The notes beneath the pieces were generated by a model that saw only the letters and a program-made list of their open reading frames with translations, was not told the origin of the DNA and ran no database searches. From contig JAJPKQ010000037.1 in assembly GCA_021323635.1 (NCBI GenBank), positions 1 through 64,000 on the forward strand: a stretch of 64,000 bases of DNA, in the 5' to 3' direction. Made by a program: the position numbers and the translations under genes. Within the stretch, counting starts at the first letter, position 1. Each line of letters opens with the position of its first letter. Shown one piece after another: positions 1 to 8,959 of this stretch. Source of the stretch: a bacterium (GTDB lineage Bacteria; Actinomycetota; Thermoleophilia; Solirubrobacterales; Solirubrobacteraceae).

Positions 1-105
<105 letters not shown>

Positions 106-122
106 GTGCTTCACGAAAAGCT

Positions 123-186
123 GTCATGGCTGCTGCGCGGCTGCGCCGCGCGGTGGGACCTATACACCCGATCCCACCACCATGAC
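123..186 (-). other. rRNA leader: branched stem just upstream of 16S
   Basis: An outer stem GTCATGG (123-129) with CCATGAC (180-186) encloses two inner hairpins: GCGCGG with CCGCGC, and GGTGGGA (152-158) with TCCCACC (172-178). It lies directly 5' of the 16S gene in the transcribed direction. Structures here usually form processing stems in pre-rRNA; that role is inferred from position, while the complementarity is seen directly. Confidence 0.55.
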
Positions 187-293
187 GGGTTCCTGCTGAT
201 TGATATCTCTGACCGCCTGCCACGCGACCTGCGCGGGCAGGCAGGCTCGAACCTGGACACATCACGGTCGGTGTGCGACCGCGATGCGCGCAT

Positions 294-313
294 GCTGTTG
301 AGTTTTCAAAGAC
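294..313 (-). promoter_or_regulatory. boxA-like element in the rRNA leader
   Basis: On the minus strand this reads GTCTTTGAAAACTCAACAGC. It resembles the boxA region (TGCTCTTTGA followed by AACTC/AACTG) of bacterial rRNA leaders, which binds NusB/S10 for antitermination. It sits between the promoter at 399-426 and the 16S 5' end, where boxA is expected. Confidence 0.6.
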
Positions 314-398
314 CGGGCGACCTCTGCACTCACGTGCCCTCAGAGAGGCCCAGCGGCCTGCGGCGCCCGCGCACGGGCGAGCCGAAGGCCAACGAGGA

Positions 399-426
399 AG
401 TATAGCCCCGCGCACGCAGCTTTCAA
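399..426 (-). promoter_or_regulatory. rRNA operon promoter, sigma-70 type
   Basis: On the minus strand a -35 TTGAAA (421-426) is followed after 16 bases by a -10 TATACT (399-404). It is followed about 300 bases later by the 16S gene. It is the best sigma-A-type match in the 400-base rRNA leader. The remaining bases up to 513 hold no gene or clear signal. Confidence 0.7.
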
Positions 427-513
427 GCGCGCGCCCGTGGCCGGTGGCGCAGCATAGCAGGCCCGTGGCGTGCGGGCCGGCCTCCCTGCCGGGAACCCGC
501 AGTGGGCGCTTGC

Positions 514-1695
514 TCAGGCGCCACGCAGACGCACGAAGCGGCGTCTGCCGATCTGGAGCACGCGGCCGTCCAGCTGCTCGGCGGGCAGGTCGTAGCACCC
601 CGCCGACAGCTGCTCGCCGTCGAGCGCGACCGCTCCCTGGTCGATCAGGCGCCGAGCCTGCGAGCGGCTGACGTCGATCGTGCTTGCGAGCAGCGCCGGC
701 AGATGAACGGCGGAGTCAGGCGCCCCAGGGAGGCTCACCTCCTCGATCTCCTCGGGGATGCCTCGCTCGCGGAAGACGCGGTCGAAGCGGGCCTCTGCTC
801 GCTCGGCTGCAGGAGCGTCGTAGAGCCAGGCGACCAGCTCGCGGGCGAGCGCACGCTTGGCCGTCAGCGGCGACGCCTCTGCGGGGAGCTCGCGCGAGAG
901 CAGCAGGCGGTAGTACTGGTCAAGGGCGTGATCGGGAATCGACATCGTCTTGCCGTAGATCTCATCTGGCGGGTCGGCCAGACCGATGTCGTTGCCCAGT
1001 GTCTTGGACATCTTGCGGGAGCCGTCGACGCCGATCAGGATCGGCAGCGTCATGATCACCTGCTCAGGCAGGCCATGCGCGCGTTGGATGTCACGGCCGA
1101 GCAGCAGATTGAACTTCTGGTCGGTGCCGCCGATCTCCACGTCGGCGCGCACTGCGACGGAGTCGTAGGCCTGCAGCAGCGGGTAGAGGAGCTCGAGCAG
1201 CGAGAGCGGCTGCCCGGCGGCCAGGCGCCTGGCGAAGTCATCGCGCTCGGTCAGCTGCGCGACGGTTGCCATGCGCAGCAGCGCCAGCAGCTCTCCGGAG
1301 CGCATCTCCAGCCATTCGGAGTTGCGCCGGACCTCAAGCAGCTCCTCGTCGCGACGCAGGATCTTGGCCGCCTGGTCGAGATAGGTGGCGGCGTGGGCGG
1401 CGATCTGCGCCTCGGTGAGTTGAGGTCGCAGCGCCGAGCGTCCGGAGGGGTCGCCGATCCGGGCCGTGAAGTCGCCGATGATCAGCACTACGCGGTGGCC
1501 GGCGTCCTGGAAGGCGCGCAGCTTGCGCAGGGCGACCGCGTGACCGAGATGCACCCCTGGGGCGGTCGGGTCGATGCCGAGCTTCACGCGCAGCGGGCGC
1601 CGCTCGCGAGTGGCCTCCGCGAGCCTTGCCGCCAGCCCGTCCGCAGGCAGGACCTCGACCGCGCCGGCGCTCAGCTGCTCGACATCGACCGCCAT
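514..1695 (-). CDS. tyrS: tyrosyl-tRNA synthetase
   Basis: Cytoplasmic class I aminoacyl-tRNA synthetase that charges tRNA-Tyr with tyrosine. The 393-residue product carries the nucleotide-binding HIGH-type motif HLGH at 49-52, the family stretch DFTARIGDPSGRS near 75-87, and KMSKT at 228-232. An S4-like RNA-binding domain forms the last ~65 residues, as in the shorter-loop TyrRS class. The ATG at 1695 gives about 36 residues before the VKLGIDPTAP core, close to family length. The open frame continues upstream but that part looks non-coding. The gene lies just upstream of the rRNA promoter on the same strand. No T-box motif was seen in the upstream 226 bases. Confidence 0.95.
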   Translation of the reverse strand: MAVDVEQLSAGAVEVLPADGLAARLAEATRERRPLRVKLGIDPTAPGVHLGHAVALRKLRAFQDAGHRVVLIIGDFTARIGDPSGRSALRPQLTEAQIAAHAATYLDQAAKILRRDEELLEVRRNSEWLEMRSGELLALLRMATVAQLTERDDFARRLAAGQPLSLLELLYPLLQAYDSVAVRADVEIGGTDQKFNLLLGRDIQRAHGLPEQVIMTLPILIGVDGSRKMSKTLGNDIGLADPPDEIYGKTMSIPDHALDQYYRLLLSRELPAEASPLTAKRALARELVAWLYDAPAAERAEARFDRVFRERGIPEEIEEVSLPGAPDSAVHLPALLASTIDVSRSQARRLIDQGAVALDGEQLSAGCYDLPAEQLDGRVLQIGRRRFVRLRGA

Positions 1696-1921
1696 CGCCG
1701 CTAGCGCGCTCCGCGCACGCTTGTGTGCGCTGTGGTCTGCCTGCGCCCGCTCATCGCCGGGCAGATGGTAGAGGGCCTCGAGGGAGGGCGGTGTCGGCAG
1801 GGGGCCGCTCGCCGGCGGCTGCTGGTAGAGTCGATGGCCGCGGCGGGGCCCCGCGCGGCCACGCACGTGGGCAGGTCGGCCCGCGCTGCGCCGACCACGG
1901 CCGGCGTGGCGCCATCCCGAG

Positions 1922-4429
1922 ATGACCCAGCGAGAGCGTCTCCAGTCAACATCGCAGCCCGGCGGCGGCGCGCGAGCGCGGCTCTCGGCTACCGTCCAGG
2001 CCGCGGAGGCAACCACAGGCGCCCGGCGCCCGCCGGCCCCAGGCGAGCAGGCGCCGGAGACGCCGGATGAGGCGCCGATCCGCCGCCGCCTGCGCAAGCT
2101 GCGGTTGATCTCGATCATCGGCGCAGCGCTGCTGTTGGCGGGCGTCTCCTTCCTTTACGGGATCTTCATGGCGGTGGTCTCCGACCTGCCTCAGCTCGAA
2201 GACCGCTATCAGTTCACCCACGCCCGCAACTCCTATCTGCTGGACGATCACGGCCGACCGCTGGCTGTGCTCTCGGAGCAGCATCGCATCCTGCTCTCGG
2301 CCGCCCAGATCCCTCGGATCGTCAAGGATGCGGTCATCTCCGTGGAGGACAAGCGCTTCTACAGCGAGCCGGGGATCGACCCGCAGGGCATCCTGCGCGC
2401 TGCGCTCGAGGACATCCTGCACCCGGGGGCCGTGCAGGGCGCCTCGACCATCACCGAGCAGTTCGTGAAGAACGCGCTGGCGGCGCAGGATCAGCGCACG
2501 ATCTTTGAGAAGCTCCGTGAGGCCGCGCTCGCCTTCCAGCTCGCGCACAAGTGGCCCAAGGAAAAGATCCTCGCGGAGTACCTGGACACGATCTACTTCG
2601 GCGAAGGCGCCTACGGCATCGAGGCCGCCGCCCAGACCTACTTCGGCCACGAACCGGGCCACAGCGGCTGCGGGCTTCCCGGCGCGCCGCTCTGCGTCAG
2701 CCAGCTCTCGGTGGCGCAGGCGGCGATGCTTGCCGGCGTGATCGCCTCGCCGACGGGCTTTGACCCCGTGACGCACCCCCGCGCCGCGTTGGCGAGACGA
2801 TCGCTCGCGCTCGCGGACATGCTTGCGCAGCACTACATCAGCCCTGCCGAATACCGCCAGGCGATGGCGACGCCGCTGCCCTCTCCCCTGGAGGTCCAGC
2901 CGCCGGAAGCCGCGCCGGTCGACGGCCTGCAGACGGGATACTTCACCAGCTGGGTCGAAGGCCAGCTGATCGAACGCTACGGCGCCCAGCGGGCGCTGGA
3001 GGGCGGCCTCACCGTCCACACGACGATAGACCTCGAACTGCAGCGCGCCGCCGAAGCTGCTGTGGCGAGCTACCTGTCGGGGCCCGGGGGCCCGACCGCT
3101 TCGCTGGTGGCGATTGAAAACTCAACCGGCGATGTGCGGGCGATGGTGGGTGGGCCCAACTTCAACAGCGACCCGTTCAACCTCGCAACCGAGGGCGAGC
3201 GCCAGCCGGGCTCGGCCTTCAAGGCCTTCGATCTCGCCGCAGCGCTGGAGCGCGGGATCTCCCCCTACTCGGTGTGGTCCTCGCGGCCGAAGGTCTTCAT
3301 CGTGCCCGGAACCGGTGGCCATGAAAAGTTCTATGTGCACAATGACGGCGAAGCCTATGCCCCGGGCGGCTACCGCACCCTGATCGAAGCGACCGCCTAC
3401 TCGGACAACACCGTCTTCTCCGAAATGGGGATCGATGTCGGCACCGGGAAGATCGCGCAGATCGCGCACAAGATGGGGATTGAAACGCCGATCTCCACCA
3501 ATCCGGCGATGACGATCGGGGGCCTGAAGGTCGGCGTCTCGCCGCTGGAGATGGCCCACGCCTACGAGACGATCGCCCACGGTGGCCAACGCGTCGACAG
3601 CTCCTTTGAGCCAAGCGGCGAACCGACCGGAATCCAGGAAGTCACCGCGCCCGCCGGCGAGACGCTGCCGAACGGCGCCAGCCGCGAAGTCAACCACGTC
3701 AGGCTCGTTCGGGTGCTGCCGGAAAGCGTGGCCGCCGAAGAGACCAAGATGCTTGAAACAGTCGTACAGTACGGCACGGCAAGGATGGCGGCGCTGGGCC
3801 AGTTCGCAGCGGGCAAGACCGGGACCACCACCAACTACACCGACGCCTGGTTCGTCGGCTGGGATGACAAGTACACCGTCGCGGTGTGGGTGGGCTTCCC
3901 CGCGCACCCGGTTCCGATGTACACCGATTTCAACGGCGGCCCGGTGGAAGGCGGAACCTTCCCGGCGCTGATCTGGCACAGCTTCATGGTCGGCGCGATG
4001 CAGATCGAACGTGAACACGCCGAAGGGAGCGCCGGTGCGACGCAGCACGCGGCGGCAGCAGGGACCGAAAGCACGTCCGCCCCGAGCGCCGGCATGCAGG
4101 GCAGATCGGCCACAGCGGCGAAGGGCCCGACTGAAGGCGGCGCCGGCCGGGCCGGTCATGCTCCATCCCCGGCGGTGAGCCACGAAGGGCCCGCCGGCGG
4201 GTCTGGAAGCGAAGCGGGCGCGAGCGCGCAGTCAGAACAGGGAGCGGCCAAGGCACCGGCAGGGGCGCCCGAAAAGGCCGAAGCGCCGAGCGCGAGCGGC
4301 ACCCAGCCTGGGGGCTCCGGGTCGGGCAGCGGCGCCGGCAGCGAAGCGGGCGCAAGCTCGGGCTCGCCGGGCGAAGCCAGCGGTGGCGCGCACCCGGGCG
4401 CAGGCGGTGCCGCGGCGCCGGGAGGCTAG
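1922..4429 (+). CDS. class A penicillin-binding protein (bifunctional transglycosylase/transpeptidase)
   Basis: Polymerises and cross-links peptidoglycan outside the membrane. The 835-residue protein has a cytoplasmic basic N-terminus, one membrane anchor at about 62-85, and a GT51 glycosyltransferase domain with the VEDKRFY motif (catalytic Glu142 by family rule). The transpeptidase domain follows, with SAFK (Ser431 to Lys434), SDN (494-496) and KTG (632-634). The last ~150 residues are a low-complexity Gly/Ser/Ala/Glu tail that probably does not fold. It is divergent from tyrS, and its 3' end overlaps the convergent flavin oxidoreductase gene by 4 bases. The length and motif order fit PBP1a/PonA-like enzymes of Gram-positive bacteria. 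Confidence 0.95.
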   Translation: MTQRERLQSTSQPGGGARARLSATVQAAEATTGARRPPAPGEQAPETPDEAPIRRRLRKLRLISIIGAALLLAGVSFLYGIFMAVVSDLPQLEDRYQFTHARNSYLLDDHGRPLAVLSEQHRILLSAAQIPRIVKDAVISVEDKRFYSEPGIDPQGILRAALEDILHPGAVQGASTITEQFVKNALAAQDQRTIFEKLREAALAFQLAHKWPKEKILAEYLDTIYFGEGAYGIEAAAQTYFGHEPGHSGCGLPGAPLCVSQLSVAQAAMLAGVIASPTGFDPVTHPRAALARRSLALADMLAQHYISPAEYRQAMATPLPSPLEVQPPEAAPVDGLQTGYFTSWVEGQLIERYGAQRALEGGLTVHTTIDLELQRAAEAAVASYLSGPGGPTASLVAIENSTGDVRAMVGGPNFNSDPFNLATEGERQPGSAFKAFDLAAALERGISPYSVWSSRPKVFIVPGTGGHEKFYVHNDGEAYAPGGYRTLIEATAYSDNTVFSEMGIDVGTGKIAQIAHKMGIETPISTNPAMTIGGLKVGVSPLEMAHAYETIAHGGQRVDSSFEPSGEPTGIQEVTAPAGETLPNGASREVNHVRLVRVLPESVAAEETKMLETVVQYGTARMAALGQFAAGKTGTTTNYTDAWFVGWDDKYTVAVWVGFPAHPVPMYTDFNGGPVEGGTFPALIWHSFMVGAMQIEREHAEGSAGATQHAAAAGTESTSAPSAGMQGRSATAAKGPTEGGAGRAGHAPSPAVSHEGPAGGSGSEAGASAQSEQGAAKAPAGAPEKAEAPSASGTQPGGSGSGSGAGSEAGASSGSPGEASGGAHPGAGGAAAPGG

Positions 4430-5610
4430 CTCGCAAGCCAACGGGAAATGCGCTCCTGGCTCAGGGCTGCTGAGGGCTCCAGGCGACGGCTGAAGGAGTC
4501 ACGAAGGTCCTGCGCGGCGTCTGCGTCGCTCGCCCATCCCCGAAACAGGCTCTCCGACTCCGGAGGGGGAAAGCACCCCCACGTGAACGACCAGGAATAG
4601 TGCTCCGAGGAGCGCTCATCGCGCCAGCGCTCGTAGCCGTCGAGGCCCGCGTCTGGCCCACAGACCGCCTCGGCGACATACAACGCCTGCTCCACGGCGT
4701 CTGCGATGCCCTGGGCGGTTCCCGGGTGCTTGAAGTGGCTGGCGTCGCCGACCAGCGCCCAGCCGCAGCCGCTAGGCGAGCGAAAGTAGCCGCGCATGAG
4801 CGACGGCGGAGCGACGACGACCTCACCGATCATCTCGGCGTCCGCGAGCTCCCCGGGCGCGATCAGCTCTGGGAAGCGATGGAGCCGCTCGATGTACCGG
4901 CGGCGGCGCTCCTCTTTCGATCCGCGGGTGAACTGCTCATCGCCCCAGGCGATCAGCAGACACACGCCGTCCTCGCACGCCCAGCGGTTGACGATCTCCT
5001 CCGTCCTGATATGCGAGCTGGCATAGCCGTCGTTGGGAATGCCACGCCAGTAGGCAAACAGGAAACCGACATCCCCTTGCAGGACGCGAGTCTTCGCGAT
5101 CCCAAGCCTGCCGGCAACGGTCGACGCTCGGCCGTCAGCGCCGAAGACCCACTTCGCGCCGATCCGCTCGCCGCTCTCCAGCACGACCCCGGTGACCGGA
5201 TCCGCGGCGGTCCCAGAGCCGATCAGATCGACCACGCGCTCCTTGAAGCAGCCGCATGCTCCCGCCGCGAGCGCCGTGTCGAGGATCGCCTTATCCAGCG
5301 CCGAGCGTCGTGGCGCAGCGCAGCGGTCGAAGCCGCTGAGCGGCGTGAAGGGGCCGGCGATCTCGTGCCCAAAGCCGACGATGCGAAATTTCAGCATCGG
5401 CAGCTCATGGGAGGCGAGCAGCGTGTCGAGCACCCCGAGCGCCTTGAAGCGGGCCAGTGTGTTCGGAAAGATCAGGTGCGTGGAGACCGTCTCGCTCGGT
5501 AAGGACTCGCGATCGACGAGGATTACCTCCCAGCCGCGCCGTGCCAGCGCCAGTGCGAGCGTGGACCCGGCGCAGCGCGATCCGACGATCACCGCGTCGG
5601 CCGTTCTCAT
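4426..5610 (-). CDS. FAD-dependent oxidoreductase (geranylgeranyl reductase/monooxygenase type)
   Basis: The 394-residue protein opens with a Rossmann FAD-binding motif of the form VIVGSRCAGST (residues ~7-17) and has a second FAD contact, GDASHFKHPGTAQG, near residue 300. This arrangement is shared by geranylgeranyl reductases and aromatic-ring FAD monooxygenases. The first glycine-rich motif is GSRCAG rather than GxGxxG, which is common in this superfamily. The substrate cannot be told from sequence, and neighbours give no pathway clue. Convergent with the penicillin-binding protein gene. Confidence 0.85.
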   Translation of the reverse strand: MRTADAVIVGSRCAGSTLALALARRGWEVILVDRESLPSETVSTHLIFPNTLARFKALGVLDTLLASHELPMLKFRIVGFGHEIAGPFTPLSGFDRCAAPRRSALDKAILDTALAAGACGCFKERVVDLIGSGTAADPVTGVVLESGERIGAKWVFGADGRASTVAGRLGIAKTRVLQGDVGFLFAYWRGIPNDGYASSHIRTEEIVNRWACEDGVCLLIAWGDEQFTRGSKEERRRRYIERLHRFPELIAPGELADAEMIGEVVVAPPSLMRGYFRSPSGCGWALVGDASHFKHPGTAQGIADAVEQALYVAEAVCGPDAGLDGYERWRDERSSEHYSWSFTWGCFPPPESESLFRGWASDADAAQDLRDSFSRRLEPSAALSQERISRWLAS

Positions 5611-5729
5611 GGGCTGGTGGTGCTGGCGGTCAAGTTTCGCTCCGCGCAGAGCAAGGAAGGCGGTGCCTGCACCCGCAGTCTACCCTCGGCGCGCAATCGG
5701 GCTCTGTCCGCCAGTAGACTCCAGGCACG

Positions 5730-6539
5730 GTGCCGCTCTTCATGGACCGTCATGACCTTCCGGACGCCACTGCGGCCGACGTCGCGGCAGCGCACCTGCG
5801 TGACCTCGAGGTGCAGGAGCGTCATGGCGTGCGCTTCGTCACCTATTGGTTCGAGGAAGGCGCGGGCAGTGGCTTTTGCCTCGTCGAGGGACCTGACGCG
5901 GTGAGCGTCGAAGCCGCCCACGCGGAGGCGCACGGGCTGACCCCTTCGCACGTGATTGAGGTCGACGAGGCAAGCATCCGCGGCTTCTTCGGTCGGCTCA
6001 ACACCCATCCTCCCGGAGAGCCGTATGTCGAAAGCGCGTTTCGCGCGATCCTGTTCACCGATATCGTCGACTCTACGCGACTAACGCAGCTATGGGGAGA
6101 TCTTGGGGCGATGCGCTTGCTGCGCCAGCACGACTCGATCGTGCGTGCAGCGCTCGCTCGGTTCGGCGGCACCGAGGTCAAGCACACCGGCGATGGCATC
6201 ATGGCTGCGTTCGCCTCCGCATCTCAGTCGGTGCACGCTGCAGTGCACATCCAGCGAGAGCTGCACGTCCGCGAGGGCACAGATCAAGCGCTGCAGCTGC
6301 GGATGCGGATCGGCGTGGCCGCGGGGGAGCCGGTGAGCGAGCAGGGCGACCTCTTCGGCGCCGCGGTGCAGCAGGCTGCGCGGCTGTGCGCGTGTGCGCA
6401 GCCCGGAGGCATCGTCGTCTCGTTGGGCGTGCAGGATCTCTGCCGCGGCAAGGGGTTCTCCTTCTCGGATTGCCGCTCTGCCACGGTAAAGGGCTTCGAG
6501 GAGCCGATCGGGCATTACGAGGTGCGCTGGCGCGACTGA
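5730..6539 (+). CDS. DUF4242 domain fused to class III adenylate/guanylate cyclase
   Basis: Residues 1-79 match the small DUF4242 (SCO4226-type, proposed nickel-binding) fold, starting MPLFMDRHDLP. Residues ~104-269 form a class III nucleotidyl cyclase domain with metal-binding Asp111 (FTDIVDST) and Asp155 (KHTGDG), substrate-side Lys151, Asp207 (GDLFG), and Arg218 of the AARL helix. The position usually held by the transition-state Asn (VNxAARL) is Gln214. No membrane segment is present, so the enzyme should be soluble. GTG at 5730 is chosen because the DUF4242 fold needs the first four residues; ATG 5742 is the alternative. Likely makes cAMP from ATP in response to a ligand of the N-terminal domain; the ligand is unknown. 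Confidence 0.88.
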   Translation: MPLFMDRHDLPDATAADVAAAHLRDLEVQERHGVRFVTYWFEEGAGSGFCLVEGPDAVSVEAAHAEAHGLTPSHVIEVDEASIRGFFGRLNTHPPGEPYVESAFRAILFTDIVDSTRLTQLWGDLGAMRLLRQHDSIVRAALARFGGTEVKHTGDGIMAAFASASQSVHAAVHIQRELHVREGTDQALQLRMRIGVAAGEPVSEQGDLFGAAVQQAARLCACAQPGGIVVSLGVQDLCRGKGFSFSDCRSATVKGFEEPIGHYEVRWRD

Positions 6540-6682
6540 CGTGAGACGCAGCGGGACGCGCTGCGCATGGGGGACAAGGTGCCGACCCCAGGCCGGGCGC
6601 GAAGACACCCACGAGGAGTGAAGGTGAGCAGGCCGCCTGCGCCGACCGCTCCCTGGCGTCGGGGGCGCCGCGGCGCCTGCCC

Positions 6683-7267
6683 TCAGGACGTCGCGTCGTG
6701 AATGACGATGTGCTTTACAGTCACCGTCGGGGCAAATCCTTCCTGCGTGCAGCGCCTCGGCATGAAGGTCGTGCGGCCGATCAGCTTCACACGATCGCCG
6801 GCCTTGACTTCGGTGACGGAGGCCGGTCCGCCGCTCGCCGAGCGAAGGCCGAGCGTCAGGCGCACGTCCGCCACCTTGTAGGTTTCAGTCTTGCCCTTGG
6901 CTTCGCGCGCGAAGCGGTTGACGTGCTTGACTTCGAGCGTCACTTCACCGCTGTAGAGGCCGCTTGTGCCTGTGGCGAGTAGGCTCTCGCTGACAAGCGT
7001 GCCTGAGACCACGTAGGCGACGGTGCGCGCCTTGCAGCGCTGAGAGTGACCGTTGCCCTGCGCGCCGCTGGAGCCTTGCGAGCGTCCGCCGCGGCTGTGA
7101 TTGGCGTGCTGTGCCTCGCCATGGCCGCGGTGTGCTTCGCTGTTGCCCGGGGTGGCGCTGCCGCTGCCCGCAGGGGTGGGGTGGGCGGCTGCGAGACCGC
7201 TCGAGCAGACCGGCAGCGATATCAGCGCCGCACCGGCGAATGCGATCAGAGTCTTCTTGATTGGCAT
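6683..7267 (-). CDS. secreted protein of unknown function
   Basis: A 194-residue product with a clear Sec signal peptide (MPIKKTLIAFAGAALISLP, then AAAHP). A low-complexity His/Gly/Ser region follows at ~35-75, then a C-terminal ~110-residue beta-rich domain. Two cysteines (CKAR near 80 and RRCTQ near 175) could form a disulfide. The C-terminal part contains AGDRVKLIGR, suggestive of an OB-like barrel. I do not recognise the family. A strong ribosome site AAGGAGG lies 5 bases before the ATG. It follows the ECF sigma gene by 73 bases on the same strand, so it may be its target or operon partner. Confidence 0.75.
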   Translation of the reverse strand: MPIKKTLIAFAGAALISLPVCSSGLAAAHPTPAGSGSATPGNSEAHRGHGEAQHANHSRGGRSQGSSGAQGNGHSQRCKARTVAYVVSGTLVSESLLATGTSGLYSGEVTLEVKHVNRFAREAKGKTETYKVADVRLTLGLRSASGGPASVTEVKAGDRVKLIGRTTFMPRRCTQEGFAPTVTVKHIVIHDATS

Positions 7268-7340
7268 CGGATCCTCCTTGGATGGTTCGGATGGGAGAGG
7301 GTTGCTTGCTCTGCCCTTTAACGCAGATCAGCGCCTGCGG

Positions 7341-8867
7341 TCAGGGTCTACCGTTTGCTTCGCTTGCTGCTTGACGGTGGCCTGCAGCGCCTTCGGGCGT
7401 GCGGCCGGCGCCTCTGCCGCCAGCGGGCTCCCCCGCGGATGGAGCCTGCGCGGCGCCGCTACGCCTGTCGGCGCCTTCGCGGTGGCCTTCGCCGTGGCCG
7501 TTTGCCCTGCCCTCGCCGGCGTCGCTGCGTCCGCTCGCCGCCCGCCGGTGAGCACCCGCCTGGGAGTGGGCGAAGCCTCTGCTCGGTCCTCTTTCGTGGT
7601 GCCCTCCGTGCGGCGGTGCCTGTGAGCGCCCGCCTTCGCTGGCGGCTGGCGTGCGCGTGGGAGCGGGTGCCCCAAGGCGGGCAGCGCCGCCGCCGGCGCG
7701 TTCGCTCGCTGCCGGAGCCTGGCTGGCGGCTGCCTGCTTCACGAGCGCTTTGCTGCCGACGCCGGCGCCGGAGGCGCGGTGTCGATGCGCGCTCGATGCT
7801 GCCGGCGCTCTCGCGCTTGCGCTGTGGCGCGCGCGTGGGAGGTCAGCAGCAGCCCTCGCACCGGAGCTGCGGTGCGCGTGAGCGCTCGCAGCGCGCGGGG
7901 TGTGGCTTGCGGCGAGCGTCATGCCTCCGGCCGCTGCGCCCGCAGCCAGGAGCGCGCCCGCGAGCACCTTTGCAAGCACCGCAAGGCCGGCGTGATTGGC
8001 GCCGATGCCTGCGGAGGAGACGCCTGCGCCGCCGGCGCCAAGCGAGGCCGCCCTGCCGCCGTGGGCGCCCACGCCCGAAAGCAGCCTCTGCATCAGCGCC
8101 GCAGAGGCTGCAAGCGGCAATGGCGGGAAGAGCGCCTGCAGCGTGCGTTCGCGCGCGGCGATCGACTCGGCGAAGGCGCGACAGCTCTCGCAGGCGCGCA
8201 GATGAGCGCGCACGCGACGGCCGCGCAGGGTGCGCCTGTCCCCTGCGCCGATCAGCTCGCGTACGCTCTCACAGCCCATCGAGCGCCCCTCCTGGAGATC
8301 GTGCAGCGCCGATCGCGCTTCGAATATCAGCTGCTTGGTCGCGCCCTCCGACACCTCCAGCGCCAGAGCGATCTCGGCGATCGGGAGGCCGCTCAGCTCG
8401 CGCATCAGCAGCGCCCCCCGCTGACGCTCGGGCAGCGACTGGATATCGGCCAGGAGCTCTCGCAGCTGCTCGGCCGCCATCATCTCCTCCGCTGCGCTCG
8501 GACTCGCACCGGCAGCGGCGAGCGCGTCGAGGTCGACCTCGCGCGTGCGCTGCGGCGAGCGCTTGCGCAGCAGCGAGATCGACTCGTTGTGAGCGATGCG
8601 AAACAGCCAGGGCCGCAACGCCAGCCGACCGTCCGCATGTGGCAATGCCCGCAGGGCAGCTAGCATCGTGCTCTGCAGCGCGTCCTGAGCGTCCTCGTGG
8701 TCGTGCAGGATCGCGCGACAGTAGCGGTAGAGCGCCTGGTGATGTCGGCGGTAGACCGCCACAAAGCTGCGCTCTTGAGCGCGCCTCGCGCGCCCGGCGC
8801 CGCCAACGTCGGCGCACACAGGGGGCGCATCCGGGCGAGTCTGCTGGGTGCTCTGCTCTAGGCCCAT
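7341..8867 (-). CDS. ECF sigma factor fused to a zinc-finger anti-sigma-like domain and membrane tail
   Basis: The 508-residue protein starts as a normal ECF sigma factor: region 2 at ~34-103 (FVAVYRRHHQALYRYCRA, HEDAQDALQ) and region 4 at ~136-193 (SLPERQRGALLMRELSG, a helix-turn-helix at PIAEIALALEVS). It then continues with Cys199 and the HxxxCxxC pattern (His222, Cys226, Cys229) typical of zinc-binding anti-sigma domains, and a hydrophobic segment at ~294-320. The final ~190 residues are Ala/Gly/His/Arg-rich and would be outside the membrane. So sigma factor and putative inhibitor occupy one chain. No frameshift is visible. ATG at 8867. Confidence 0.85.
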   Translation of the reverse strand: MGLEQSTQQTRPDAPPVCADVGGAGRARRAQERSFVAVYRRHHQALYRYCRAILHDHEDAQDALQSTMLAALRALPHADGRLALRPWLFRIAHNESISLLRKRSPQRTREVDLDALAAAGASPSAAEEMMAAEQLRELLADIQSLPERQRGALLMRELSGLPIAEIALALEVSEGATKQLIFEARSALHDLQEGRSMGCESVRELIGAGDRRTLRGRRVRAHLRACESCRAFAESIAARERTLQALFPPLPLAASAALMQRLLSGVGAHGGRAASLGAGGAGVSSAGIGANHAGLAVLAKVLAGALLAAGAAAGGMTLAASHTPRAASAHAHRSSGARAAADLPRARHSASARAPAASSAHRHRASGAGVGSKALVKQAAASQAPAASERAGGGAARLGAPAPTRTPAASEGGRSQAPPHGGHHERGPSRGFAHSQAGAHRRAASGRSDAGEGRANGHGEGHREGADRRSGAAQAPSAGEPAGGRGAGRTPEGAAGHRQAASEANGRP

Positions 8868-8959
8868 GGCTCACACACCTCTAACGCGCCACCATTGCCA
8901 AGGTTAGGCGCAACCGCGGCGGATGCCAAGCGTGCGGTGGACGGATTGGCAGCGCCACC

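Noticed and set aside
1696-1921. T-box riboswitch or extra coding region upstream of tyrS
   Set aside because: No TGGNACCRCG-type T-box sequence or terminator hairpin was found, and the open frame there has no recognisable protein similarity.
1946-3019. Long minus-strand open frames opposite the penicillin-binding protein (and similar ones opposite fliF, fliI, the transglycosylase and fliP)
   Set aside because: They are GC-driven shadows: Arg/Ala/His-rich, no domains, and opposite clearly recognisable genes.
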